The translations under genes were made by a program, and so were the position numbers. Positions 8,778 through 17,167 of a stretch of 64,000 bases of DNA are shown here, in pieces. The notes under the pieces are model-generated. The model was not told where the DNA came from and did not search any database. It saw only the letters and a program-made list of their open reading frames with translations. Source of the DNA: Lutimonas vermicola (GTDB lineage: Bacteria > Bacteroidota > Bacteroidia > Flavobacteriales > Flavobacteriaceae); contig NZ_JBCDNA010000003.1 of assembly GCF_038433205.1 (NCBI RefSeq), positions 124,001 to 188,000 on the forward strand. The letters are read 5' to 3'. Each line of letters opens with the position of its first letter. Positions within the stretch are counted from its first letter, which is position 1.

Positions 8778-10514
8778 ATGAAATTGACTATTCCTTTACT
8801 TGGCCTTTATCTTTTGTTTATGGCTGCGTGTCAGCAAAATCCAGATAAAAAAAATGTGGAAATCAGTGTTTCCCTGCCAACAACAACCGATCAGAAAGCC
8901 ATGGATGGAAGGCTGCTGCTGATCTTTGCAAATAACAACGAGACAGAGCCCAGGTTTCAAATAAATGGTGGATTGAAGTCACAAGTAATCTTTGGAATGA
9001 ATGTGGTCAATCATAAGCCCGAACAAAAAATCTTGTTTGATAACAAAGCGCTGGGGTTTCCTTTAGAAAAACTGAGTGATTTAAAAGAAGGAGACTACTA
9101 TGTACAGGGTCTTTTTCATGTATATGAGACTTTTAACCTGTCTACCGGTCAAACGGTCAAACTTCCTATGGATCACGGAGAAGGGCAACAATGGAGCCGC
9201 TCCCCGGGAAATCTTTACAGCAAGCCCATTAAGATAACGATCGGTGCAAACGGGCTTGAGAATTTTGAATTGATCCTGGATCAAGTTATTCCCGAAATTA
9301 AACCTCCGGAGGATACAGAATGGGTAAAACACATTAAATTCAAGTCTGAAAAGCTATCGGAATTTTGGGGGCGTGACATATACCTGGGTGCCCATATCTT
9401 ATTGCCTAAAGGCTTTGACAAACATCCGGAGGCCAAATACCCTCTAATGATATTTCACGGACATTTCCCTGCTGATTTTGGAGGGTTCAGAACCACCCCC
9501 CCCGACAAGAGCCTTGAACCGGTTTACTCCGACAGGTTTAAAGTCGAAGGGTATAACATCATTCAGCAAGAGGAGGCCTATAACTTTTACAAGAGGTGGA
9601 ATGAGCCGGATTTTCCAAGGTTTCTTATAATAGAAATTCAACATCCCACCCCCTATTATGATGATTCCTATGCCGTGAATTCTGCCAGTCAAGGTCCTTA
9701 TGGAGATGCCATTACCTATGAATTGATTCCTCATATTGAAAAGGAATTCAGGGGGTTGGGAGAAGGCTGGTCCAGATTTCTCTACGGAGGCTCTACCGGA
9801 GGTTGGGAGGCTCTTGCGGTTCAGGTAAAATATCCGGATCAATACAATGGATGCTTCGCTGCCTGCCCTGATCCTATAGACTTCAGCAGTTATTGTCTGA
9901 CAAATATATATGAAGATACAAACGCCTATTTCTATGAATCCGATTTTAAAACCCTCGAGGTCCCTTCTCACAGGGATTATCTGGGGCAGATCACCTCTAC
10001 AGTAAAACAAGACAACCATCTTGAACTCGTTCTTGGCGACAAATCGAGATCAGGTCAACAATTCGATATTTGGGAAGCGACCTATTCTCCGCAGGCCGAG
10101 GACGGATATCCCGAACGAATATGGGACAAATACACCGGAGACATCAATCCTGAAGTAGCTGATTATTGGAAAGAAAACTATGATCTTCGTTATATTCTTG
10201 AAAGAGACTGGGACAAATTAGGTGACAAATTGAAAGGTAAAATCCATATTTATTGCGGCGATATGGATAATTACTATTTAAACAATGCGGTTTATTCCAT
10301 GGAGTCCTTTTTAGAAAGCACTTCCGATCCTTATTATGACGGTGAAGTAGATTATGGCGACAGGGCTGAACATTGCTGGAATGGCGACCAGGATAACCCA
10401 AATCATATCTCTCGATTGCGATATAATTCGATGTATGTTCCAAAGATCATGAAAAGAATCGCTGCTTCTGCGCCCCCCGGTGCGGATTTGACAAGTTGGA
10501 GATATAAAGATTAA
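8778..10514 (+). CDS. Esterase-like alpha/beta-hydrolase lipoprotein
   Basis: A 578-residue lipoprotein. The longest open frame begins at 8697 inside mutS, but the ATG at 8778 opens a clear lipoprotein signal (KLTIPLLGLYLLFMAAC), so I use it. The serine-hydrolase nucleophile elbow is YGGSTGGWEAL with Ser339. An N-terminal beta-rich domain (about 30-190) precedes a long alpha/beta-hydrolase region, with HGHFPADFGG near its start and a histidine-rich C-terminal segment (GDRAEHCWNGDQDNPNH) that may supply the catalytic His. It resembles the putative-esterase family; the substrate is unknown. Expected in the outer membrane or periplasm. Whether it is co-transcribed with mutS is unclear. Confidence 0.8.
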   Translation: MKLTIPLLGLYLLFMAACQQNPDKKNVEISVSLPTTTDQKAMDGRLLLIFANNNETEPRFQINGGLKSQVIFGMNVVNHKPEQKILFDNKALGFPLEKLSDLKEGDYYVQGLFHVYETFNLSTGQTVKLPMDHGEGQQWSRSPGNLYSKPIKITIGANGLENFELILDQVIPEIKPPEDTEWVKHIKFKSEKLSEFWGRDIYLGAHILLPKGFDKHPEAKYPLMIFHGHFPADFGGFRTTPPDKSLEPVYSDRFKVEGYNIIQQEEAYNFYKRWNEPDFPRFLIIEIQHPTPYYDDSYAVNSASQGPYGDAITYELIPHIEKEFRGLGEGWSRFLYGGSTGGWEALAVQVKYPDQYNGCFAACPDPIDFSSYCLTNIYEDTNAYFYESDFKTLEVPSHRDYLGQITSTVKQDNHLELVLGDKSRSGQQFDIWEATYSPQAEDGYPERIWDKYTGDINPEVADYWKENYDLRYILERDWDKLGDKLKGKIHIYCGDMDNYYLNNAVYSMESFLESTSDPYYDGEVDYGDRAEHCWNGDQDNPNHISRLRYNSMYVPKIMKRIAASAPPGADLTSWRYKD

Positions 10515-10531
10515 AAAAGGCTTATTGGTCA

Positions 10532-10565
10532 TTGCTCATTAAAACGAGTAATTGTATTATCTTTG
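10532..10565 (+). promoter_or_regulatory. Promoter of the tatA gene
   Basis: A TTG at 10532-10534 and TATCTTTG at 10558-10565 are separated by 23 nt, close to the Bacteroidota -33/-7 arrangement. The -7 box overlaps the earliest in-frame TTG (10563), which rules that codon out as the start and supports ATG 10584. Confidence 0.5.
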
Positions 10566-10583
10566 TGGCGTAAATCAAGAAAT

Positions 10584-10868
10584 ATGTATTTATTTATTAG
10601 TGGAGCTGAAATATTTATCATTCTTGTGATCGTGGTAATGTTATTTGGAGCAGATAAGTTACCCGAACTGGCCCGTGGCCTTGGAAAGGGAATGCAACAG
10701 TTGAAAAATGCTACTAACGAAGTGAAAAAAGAAATTACCGAAGGTGTCAAAAAGCAAGGAATTGACGCCGATCTAACCAGCGATATTGAGAAGGAAGTCA
10801 AGAATATCAAGAATAAAGTAAAAGATAATATTGATGACCTTACGGGTCCAATAAAAAGAAACTTATAG
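10584..10868 (+). CDS. tatA: Twin-arginine translocase subunit TatA/TatE family
   Basis: A 94-residue protein with an N-terminal transmembrane helix (residues 5-21), the conserved FGADKLPELARGLGKGM hinge and amphipathic helix, and a charged lysine/glutamate-rich tail. This is the TatA architecture; TatA oligomers form the pore for folded twin-arginine substrates. The frame is open from TTG 10563, but a promoter box covers that codon, so ATG 10584 is chosen. The PAP2 gene starts 1 nt after the stop, which suggests translational coupling. I see no tatC in the window. Confidence 0.92.
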   Translation: MYLFISGAEIFIILVIVVMLFGADKLPELARGLGKGMQQLKNATNEVKKEITEGVKKQGIDADLTSDIEKEVKNIKNKVKDNIDDLTGPIKRNL

Positions 10869-10869
10869 T

Positions 10870-11442
10870 TTGAACTTATTAGATAAAATTATTCAATTCG
10901 ATAAAAATCTGCTTGTCTTTATCAATGGATTGGGCACAGAGAACTGGGATAGTTTCTGGCTTGCTATAACAAACCCGCTAAGCTGGATTCCACTGTATCT
11001 CTTATTCTTTTATTTGATCTTTAATACCTTCGGATGGAAAAAAGGCCTTGGTTTGTTATTACTTACTGCTGTTCTTGTTGCATTTTCGGATCAGTTCACC
11101 GTTTTTCTAAAAAATTACTTTGAAAGACTCAGGCCAAACCGAGATCCGGCTATCAATAACGTGATCAGGATTCTAAAGAATAATTCGAGCTTCAGTTTTG
11201 TTTCGGGTCATGCCACCACTTCAACTGCAGTTACTCTAATGATGCATCTTATCCTAAAAAAATACTATAAATACACCATTTTGTTTTTTATCTGGCCCCT
11301 GTTGTTTTCGTATAGTCGCATGTATATCGGTGTACACTTCCCAATGGATGTTTTAACGGGAGCTTTGATCGGGTTGCTGATCGGCTATGTTTTTTACAGA
11401 CTCAGTATGAAATTACTGCCCTGGATCGATAAAACATTTTAA
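10870..11442 (+). CDS. PAP2 family phosphatase, integral membrane
   Basis: A 190-residue membrane protein with about five or six helices and all three PAP2 signatures: KNYFERLRPNRDP (motif 1), SFVSGHATTS (motif 2) and SRMYIGVHFPMDVLTG (motif 3, with the catalytic His). Such enzymes dephosphorylate undecaprenyl pyrophosphate, phosphatidic acid or lipid A at the outer face of the inner membrane; the substrate cannot be told here. It starts at TTG 10870, one nucleotide after tatA. Its stop codon and that of the convergent LuxE-like gene overlap within a shared TTAA at 11439-11442. Confidence 0.9.
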   Translation: MNLLDKIIQFDKNLLVFINGLGTENWDSFWLAITNPLSWIPLYLLFFYLIFNTFGWKKGLGLLLLTAVLVAFSDQFTVFLKNYFERLRPNRDPAINNVIRILKNNSSFSFVSGHATTSTAVTLMMHLILKKYYKYTILFFIWPLLFSYSRMYIGVHFPMDVLTGALIGLLIGYVFYRLSMKLLPWIDKTF

Positions 11443-12407
11443 ACCACCATTAGGTTACAACCTCTGATATCTGAGTGGTCAAACCGACCAAGGATTTCAA
11501 ATTTACTATCGCTTATTTTACGGCCCAGATCCTGCGTGGCAATAAATGAACAGGAATTGACATTCGCAAGGTCCACAACGTTGATACCGCCGTTTCTGTT
11601 ATTTTCAAGCATATGAAAAGGGTCTTCGGTATCTCTTATCAGGACCTTCATCCAGGGTGGAGTTTCAAATATTCCGTCACCCAAAGAATATGCTTGAGAC
11701 AACAATTCTGTCATACCATATTCAGAATGTATTTTGTCTACGCCAAATCCCTCGGAAAGAATCTCATGGAGTTCTTTTCTTACAAGTTCCTTTCTCCTGC
11801 CCTTCATTCCTCCCGTTTCCATGACCACGGCGTGCTTTAGTTCAAACCTGTGGCTTTCAATAAGGTCTAATAAGGCATAAGTTACTCCAATGAGCAGGAC
11901 TTTCTCTCCTTTTGAATCCAAATGCATGAGCAGTTCGCTTAGTGCCTCCAATTCATTCAGATAAAAACCGCTGTACTCTGAGCTGCTTTTTCCAATAAGG
12001 TGATCGACCATATAAATCAGCGAGGAGCCTTTTCTTTCCAAATAACCCGGAAGCAAAGCAAGCACCGTATAGTTTTCAGCACTTCCATAAAAATATTCAA
12101 ACCCCCTGGTAAAACTTTCCTCGTATAATGTGAGGTCGGTTACCAAATGTCTACTTTGAATGCTGCCGGTAGTGCCACTGCTTGTAAAAACACGTTCAAC
12201 TTTTTTGGTGTTGCTCAGTACCTCATAAGATTTAAAAAATTCAACGGGAAGATAAGGGATGTTTTTTACGCTGTTTACAGTTTTTGGATCTATCTTTAAA
12301 AGGTCAATAAAGCGGCTGTAAACCTGGTTGTTGATCGCTTGGTACCTAAATATTTTCAAGGCTTCGGTTTCAAAATTCCGAAAATCTGAGATGCTGAAAA
12401 TATCCAT
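11439..12407 (-). CDS. LuxE-like acyl-protein synthetase / acyl transferase
   Basis: A 322-residue protein of the LuxE family, adenylate-forming enzymes that activate a carboxylate. Visible motifs are the phosphate-binding loop VFTSSGTTGSIQSRH and, later, the SEYGMTELLSQAY adenylate motif, as in ANL enzymes. In luminous bacteria LuxE feeds the fatty-acid reductase LuxC, but no luxC or luxD lies here. In Bacteroidota this stand-alone form has no assigned role. The open frame extends to TTG 12452, but a minus-strand promoter box (TACTTTTG, 12429-12436) lies downstream of that codon, so I use ATG 12407. Confidence 0.8.
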   Translation of the reverse strand: MDIFSISDFRNFETEALKIFRYQAINNQVYSRFIDLLKIDPKTVNSVKNIPYLPVEFFKSYEVLSNTKKVERVFTSSGTTGSIQSRHLVTDLTLYEESFTRGFEYFYGSAENYTVLALLPGYLERKGSSLIYMVDHLIGKSSSEYSGFYLNELEALSELLMHLDSKGEKVLLIGVTYALLDLIESHRFELKHAVVMETGGMKGRRKELVRKELHEILSEGFGVDKIHSEYGMTELLSQAYSLGDGIFETPPWMKVLIRDTEDPFHMLENNRNGGINVVDLANVNSCSFIATQDLGRKISDSKFEILGRFDHSDIRGCNLMVV

Positions 12408-12428
12408 CTGATAAAGGCTTCTTTTTAA

Positions 12429-12456
12429 CAAAAGTAGCCCTTTTTTACGCAACCAA
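12429..12456 (-). promoter_or_regulatory. Promoter of the LuxE-like gene
   Basis: On the minus strand TTG (12456-12454) precedes TACTTTTG (12436-12429) with 17 nt between them, and the box lies 21 nt upstream of ATG 12407. Confidence 0.5.
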
Positions 12457-12508
12457 TTAACAATTGGGCATCTTAAATTATACTAATAGCTGCTTTTTTT
12501 GTTAAAAA

Positions 12509-12967
12509 ATGATCATTAAAAAGATATTTTTCGTAATTTTTGCCGTTATATTGTTTGTATCATGCTCAGATGATGACAGCTATGATTATCACTATGAATT
12601 GCTGCCCATTGAAGAGGCAATGGTACCTGAAGAATTTGAATACGGTAAAATATATGATATCTCGGTAAAGTATATTGTTCCCGATGACTGTTATAGAAAC
12701 AGTGACATTTTATACGAATACGACCAGAATGCAAGAAATGTAGCCGTTATTTCGCTTGTTATTGAAAGTAACGATTGCGAAACAATTGATTTAGAGCAGG
12801 AACTCACTTTTCAAGTTCATGCTTTGCAGGCGAGTCCTTACATTTTTAGATTCTGGCAAGGAGATGATGATAACGGAGAACCCATTTATTTAATAGTGGA
12901 AGTTCCAGTAATAAATTTAAGTGAGCAAAACGCCAATGAGTTTAAAGGGACTCATACAAAAATGTAA
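12509..12967 (+). CDS. Hypothetical acidic lipoprotein
   Basis: A 152-residue protein with a lipoprotein signal ending LFVSC (Cys19), followed by an acidic linker (SDDDS). The mature part is predicted beta-rich and includes two cysteines (DDCYRN and SNDCET) that could form a disulfide. I do not recognise a family. Its last 32 nt overlap the sigma-factor gene in another frame, and a membrane-anchored barrel gene follows, so this may be a surface component of the same regulatory unit (inference from position). Confidence 0.7.
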   Translation: MIIKKIFFVIFAVILFVSCSDDDSYDYHYELLPIEEAMVPEEFEYGKIYDISVKYIVPDDCYRNSDILYEYDQNARNVAVISLVIESNDCETIDLEQELTFQVHALQASPYIFRFWQGDDDNGEPIYLIVEVPVINLSEQNANEFKGTHTKM

Positions 12968-13478
12968 AAGTGGAGATATTATCTCCCAGTCTGAGGTTTA
13001 CCACCTATTTGCTGGTAAGCTTTTCGCTATATGTTTGAAATATTCAAAGACACAAGAAGAAGCTGAAGATAATTTGCAAGAGGCGTTTATTACGATTTTT
13101 AATAAAATCAATCAGTTTCAATTTAAAGGTTCTTTTGAAGGATGGATGAAAAGAATCGTTATCAATACAGCCTTACAGACTTATCGTCAAAAGAAGGTGT
13201 TGAATTTGATAGAAGAAAATTATCCTGAGGAAGTAGAAGTAGAAGTAGATGAAAATGAAATTTCTCTTGATTTTTTATTGAAAATAATTCAGGAATTGCC
13301 TGAACGATATAGAATGGTGTTCAACCTTTATGTGCTTGATGGTTTTTCTCATAAAGAAATATCAGCCATGTTGCAAATCGCAGAAGGAACATCCAAGTCA
13401 AACTTGTCAAGAGCAAGACTGATCTTAAAAGAAAAAGTTGAGTTATCGCAGCAGCAAAAGAACGCAGGGCTGTTTTAA
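12936..13478 (+). CDS. ECF-type RNA polymerase sigma-70 factor
   Basis: A 180-residue extracytoplasmic-function sigma factor. Region 2 is visible as YHLFAGKLFAICLKYSKTQEEAEDNLQEAFI followed in two pieces by the -10-contact helix (FKGSFEGWMKRIVINTAL). Region 4 is ELPERYRMVFNLYVLDGF and the helix-turn-helix HKEISAMLQIAEGTSKSNLSRAR. ATG 12936 is used; GTG 12921 is the first possible start. Either start lies inside the preceding lipoprotein gene, so translation is probably coupled. The next gene, 11 nt downstream, encodes its likely membrane-bound partner. Expected to direct transcription in response to an envelope signal. Confidence 0.9.
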   Translation: MSLKGLIQKCKSGDIISQSEVYHLFAGKLFAICLKYSKTQEEAEDNLQEAFITIFNKINQFQFKGSFEGWMKRIVINTALQTYRQKKVLNLIEENYPEEVEVEVDENEISLDFLLKIIQELPERYRMVFNLYVLDGFSHKEISAMLQIAEGTSKSNLSRARLILKEKVELSQQQKNAGLF

Positions 13479-13489
13479 CAAATAATGAA

Positions 13490-14743
13490 ATGTTAGAAAG
13501 AAAAAACATAGACAGGGTTTTTCAGGAAAACTTAAAAGATTTGGAAGTATATCCAAATAAAAGAGTCTGGAACAACATTGAAGCAAAGCTTAGCGGCAGA
13601 CCTTCCAAACCTGCTGTTGCGCTCTGGAAAAAGCTAAGTGGCGCAGCTGTTATGCTGGTTGCTCTTATCACTACAGGTCTTTTCTATTTTAATGACAGTA
13701 AAGTGATTCCTGTCAATTCTCAGGTTAGCAAAACTGATGCCGTCACGATTGATCAATCGGTTGAAACAAAGCTTACCCCTATATTCACTAATGAGCAAAC
13801 TCAATTAGTCGATAATAACAAGGATAAGAATACGACAAGAAAAACCGAAAAGCCTATTTTTATCAAGAAACCTTCTAACAAGGTAATTGTTACCACCAAT
13901 GAAATAGCCACAATGTATTCGACCATAGAGAATAAATACGTGGTAGATAAAAATGATTTTCTGGATGAATTGAAGGCGACTGAATCGATAACGGCCAAAA
14001 TGGAGCGTATTCCTGATAAAATAACCACACAAAACACCATCGATAAAAAATGGTCTGTTGGGCCGACAGTAGCCCCTGTGTTTTACAATTCACTTCAGAA
14101 TGGATCTCCTCTTAACAATGCGTTGTCCAACAATACCAAAACCTCTGATAATGCACTTTCTATCGGGGTTAAAGTGAATTACCAGCTATCTAATAAATTC
14201 TTTATTCAATCGGGCGTGAACAAAGTTGAATTGGCCTACAATACCAAAAATGTCAATGCTTTGATTTCATCCTCTAAGAATGCTTTGAGCAATATCAATA
14301 CCGACAAACCTGGAGTAATCTTGACTCCTGTGGGAATTGGACGCAGCAACGGAGTTGGAACACAGTTGAATAAATCCACTGTTAGCGGAGATTTGAATCA
14401 ATCTATTGAATATTTCGAATTGCCAATTGAAATGAAATATAATCTTTATGACAAAAGAATTGGGTTAAATGTGGTTGGTGGTTTCAGTACACTTATTTTA
14501 TCAAATAATTCACTCTCTATGATAACACAGAGCGAGGTGACTGATTTAGGAAATGCAAACAATCTAAACGACCTCAATTTTAGTGGAAACTTAGGTGTCG
14601 ACTTCGATTATAAGATCAGTAAAAGCTGGTATTTAAATGTGGCCCCAATGTTCAAATACCAATTCAATACCTATTCTGGTAATTCCGGTAACTTCAGACC
14701 TTATTACTTTGGGCTTTACTCTGGCTTAAATTATAAGTTTTAA
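13490..14743 (+). CDS. Membrane-anchored outer membrane beta-barrel protein, putative sigma regulator
   Basis: A 417-residue protein. The N-terminal 40 residues are soluble and charged (KNIDRVFQENLKDLEVYPNK, then WNNIEAKLSG), resembling the cytoplasmic part of Bacteroidota proteins encoded next to ECF sigma genes. A single transmembrane helix follows (about 48-66). Then comes a long polar linker with many Thr, Lys and Asn (about 70-185), and a C-terminal domain (about 190-417) with alternating beta strands ending in a terminal Phe (SGLNYKF), typical of a small outer-membrane barrel. The role as anti-sigma or sensor is inferred from gene order and topology. Confidence 0.72.
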   Translation: MLERKNIDRVFQENLKDLEVYPNKRVWNNIEAKLSGRPSKPAVALWKKLSGAAVMLVALITTGLFYFNDSKVIPVNSQVSKTDAVTIDQSVETKLTPIFTNEQTQLVDNNKDKNTTRKTEKPIFIKKPSNKVIVTTNEIATMYSTIENKYVVDKNDFLDELKATESITAKMERIPDKITTQNTIDKKWSVGPTVAPVFYNSLQNGSPLNNALSNNTKTSDNALSIGVKVNYQLSNKFFIQSGVNKVELAYNTKNVNALISSSKNALSNINTDKPGVILTPVGIGRSNGVGTQLNKSTVSGDLNQSIEYFELPIEMKYNLYDKRIGLNVVGGFSTLILSNNSLSMITQSEVTDLGNANNLNDLNFSGNLGVDFDYKISKSWYLNVAPMFKYQFNTYSGNSGNFRPYYFGLYSGLNYKF

Positions 14744-14925
14744 CCGACACATTGACCTGGTATTTAACTCTTCCTTCTATAATCTTTAGGAAATCTTCAT
14801 TTTTATCGTATTCAAATTAAAGTTTTGTGAATAATGTCAAATTATTTTACCAAATCCTATTAATTTTACATTTTAATGCACGTTGAATGTTGACGTCAAA
14901 CAAACTTTAATTTAAAACATAAAAT

Positions 14926-16479
14926 ATGGGATTAGTTGCGACAGATTATGGAATAAAACAAGCCTTGATACAATTAGGGGTAAAAGAGATCAATGAGGGG
15001 AGTTCAACTGGTTCAGATTGTTTTTCCAATGGAGATCTCATCTCTTCTTTTTCTCCCGTTGACGGTGAATTAATTGCCAAAGTCAAAACGACTTCAGGTG
15101 AAGATTACGACAGGGTAATGCGAACGGCTGAAGCCGCTTTTTTAAAATGGCGTGTCATCCCGGCTCCCCAGCGTGGTGAAATCGTTAGACAGTTTGGAGA
15201 TAAGTTAAGAGAGCTTAAAGACCCGCTGGGCAAATTGGTTTCATACGAGATGGGGAAAAGCCTGCAAGAAGGATTGGGTGAAGTTCAGGAAATGATTGAT
15301 ATCTGTGATTTTGCCGTAGGTCTGTCCAGACAACTTCATGGTCTTACCATGCACAGTGAACGTCCTGGTCACCGCATGTATGAGCAGTATCATTCCTTAG
15401 GTATCGTTGGCATCATTTCAGCATTTAATTTCCCTGTTGCTGTTTGGGCCTGGAACACTGCCCTGGCATGGATCTGCGGTGATGTCTGTGTTTGGAAACC
15501 CAGTGAGAAAGCACCACTTTGCGGAATTGCCTGCCAACATATTGCAGCCTCAGTCTTTGAAGCCAATAATTTACCTGAAGGAATTTCCTGTTTGATCAAT
15601 GGTGACTACCGGGTTGGTGAAATGCTTACAACCGATAAAAGGGTTCCCTTGATTTCTGCTACAGGTTCCATTAGGATGGGAAAGATCGTTGCACAAAAAG
15701 TTGCTGCCCGATTAGGAAAATCCTTATTGGAATTGGGGGGTAACAATGCAATCATCGTTACTCCGGATGCTGATATTAAAATGACCATTATCGGAGCCGT
15801 TTTCGGTGCTGTCGGAACGGCAGGTCAAAGATGTACTTCAACAAGAAGGCTCATCATTCACGAGAGTGTATACGATAAAGTAAGAGATGCTTTAGTCGAG
15901 GCATATGCACAGCTGCGCATCGGAAATCCTTTGGACGAATCCAACCACGTCGGACCGTTGATTGATGTGGAAGCTGTTAATATGTATCAATCCGCACTTG
16001 ATAAAGTAGTTGAAGAAGGAGGAAACCTCTTGCTTAAAGGTGGTGTTTTGAAAGGTGAGGGATATGAAAGCGCATGTTATGTTAAACCTGCAATTGCAGA
16101 AGCGCAAAACAACTATCAGATTGTTCAGCATGAGACTTTCGCTCCTATTCTTTATCTGCTTAAATATTCAGGTGGACTGGAAAATGCAATCGCCTTACAG
16201 AATGGAGTCGTACAGGGACTTAGTTCGGCTATTATGACAAACAATTTGAGAGAAGCAGAGCTGTTTTTATCAGTGGAAGGTTCTGACTGCGGAATAGCCA
16301 ACGTCAATATTGGAACATCAGGGGCTGAAATAGGCGGTGCCTTTGGCGGAGAAAAAGAAACAGGAGGGGGTCGCGAATCAGGTTCTGACGCTTGGAAAGT
16401 TTACATGAGAAGACAAACCAACACGATTAATTATACAACAGACCTTCCTCTGGCTCAGGGGATAAAGTTTGATTTGTAA
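14926..16479 (+). CDS. amaB: ALDH7-type aldehyde dehydrogenase (aminoadipate semialdehyde / P6C dehydrogenase)
   Basis: A 517-residue NAD-dependent aldehyde dehydrogenase. Catalytic Cys303 lies in GTAGQRCTSTRR and general base Glu269 in LLELGGNNA; the SAFNFPVAVW segment supplies the oxyanion Asn. These variants, together with SLGIVGIISAFNFPVAVW, are those of the ALDH7/antiquitin family. Its members oxidise alpha-aminoadipic semialdehyde (in equilibrium with piperideine-6-carboxylate) in lysine catabolism. No other lysine-degradation gene is nearby. The gene stands alone between two non-coding stretches and is followed by a strong hairpin, so it is likely monocistronic. The gene symbol is by family similarity. 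Confidence 0.88.
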   Translation: MGLVATDYGIKQALIQLGVKEINEGSSTGSDCFSNGDLISSFSPVDGELIAKVKTTSGEDYDRVMRTAEAAFLKWRVIPAPQRGEIVRQFGDKLRELKDPLGKLVSYEMGKSLQEGLGEVQEMIDICDFAVGLSRQLHGLTMHSERPGHRMYEQYHSLGIVGIISAFNFPVAVWAWNTALAWICGDVCVWKPSEKAPLCGIACQHIAASVFEANNLPEGISCLINGDYRVGEMLTTDKRVPLISATGSIRMGKIVAQKVAARLGKSLLELGGNNAIIVTPDADIKMTIIGAVFGAVGTAGQRCTSTRRLIIHESVYDKVRDALVEAYAQLRIGNPLDESNHVGPLIDVEAVNMYQSALDKVVEEGGNLLLKGGVLKGEGYESACYVKPAIAEAQNNYQIVQHETFAPILYLLKYSGGLENAIALQNGVVQGLSSAIMTNNLREAELFLSVEGSDCGIANVNIGTSGAEIGGAFGGEKETGGGRESGSDAWKVYMRRQTNTINYTTDLPLAQGIKFDL

Positions 16480-16505
16480 AATATTAAGATATAATGCAAA
16501 AAAAA

Positions 16506-16527
16506 TCGCCCCGATCTCTCGGGGCGA
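16506..16527 (+). terminator. Perfect 9-bp hairpin after the ALDH7 gene
   Basis: TCGCCCCGA (16506-16514) and TCGGGGCGA (16519-16527) form a perfect GC-rich stem with a TCTC loop, 26 nt after the stop codon. An A run lies in front of it and only a short T run behind, so it would terminate better on the minus strand, or act as an mRNA 3'-end stabiliser. Confidence 0.7.
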
Positions 16528-16530
16528 CAT

Positions 16531-16552
16531 TTGGTTGAAATAAATCAACCAA
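16531..16552 (+). repeat. Second inverted repeat, AT-rich hairpin
   Basis: TTGGTTGA (16531-16538) and TCAACCAA (16545-16552) form a perfect 8-bp stem around AATAAA, only 3 nt after the first hairpin. A further related string (AATCAACTAACCAAACC) follows directly. The role is unknown; it could be a bipartite transcript end or a protein-binding site. Confidence 0.6.
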
Positions 16553-17167
16553 AATCAACTAACCAAACCTTATTTTAAATATTTTTATTGCGTTTTTATA
16601 ATTACTTCTATAATTTCTAACGCTAAGCTTCTAATTTTGTTGTCGTCATGTGGAAGATTTTTTTACTACATTATAAGAACCCAATAATTCTATCTCCAAC
16701 CTCGTATTTCAACTACAAAATAAATACTTCTATTTCTAAATTATCATAATCTAATGTTAAAGTTTTTTAAGGACTAAAACCAAATAGCAGCTTTATTTAA
16801 ATTCTATTATTACAAATCAACATTCGTGCCAATTTCGACTCAGAAAAATCCTAAACTGTTAATATAATATTAAAAAACACGATACTGTTTTAAAGTATTT
16901 CGAATCCTGAAAAAATCATTAAATATACCTGATTGGACGTAATTTTTTCTAGAACCTTACCTTTGACATTCACAAACCTCTGAATATTTTTAGATTTAAT
17001 TTCCAGGTTTTTTGTATCCATTTCAACATAACAACATATAGATCATGTCAATATGTCTTTCAAGCTAATCTATGTTGTTTCACCTCTTTAAAAATCAACT
17101 CCAAATACATAATATTTTACTTGTTTTTTCGTTATCAATAAGGAGTTTAATTTTTTAAACTTTTGCT
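16553..17167 (+). other. Long AT-rich non-coding stretch
   Basis: About 615 bases without a convincing reading frame on either strand. It is very AT-rich, with frequent stops in all frames. I see no tRNA-like fold, no remnant of a neighbouring gene and no tandem repeat. The only signals noted are a candidate promoter at 16933-16965 for the beta-barrel gene at 17168, and the leader of about 195 nt that this promoter would produce. Confidence 0.6.
16933..16965 (+). promoter_or_regulatory. Candidate promoter for the gene at 17168
   Basis: TTG (16933-16935), a 22-nt spacer and TACCTTTG (16958-16965) fit the Bacteroidota -33/-7 pattern. Initiation here would leave an unusually long leader of about 195 nt. 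Confidence 0.4.

Noticed and set aside
9444..10019. 191-residue minus-strand frame inside the esterase gene
   Set aside because: It is fully antisense to a well-supported lipoprotein gene, and its translation has no family features.
11439..11442. Overlapping stop codons of convergent genes as a special signal (also at 41486-41489)
   Set aside because: Sharing of TTAA or CTAA by two convergent stops is common in compact genomes and needs no special explanation.
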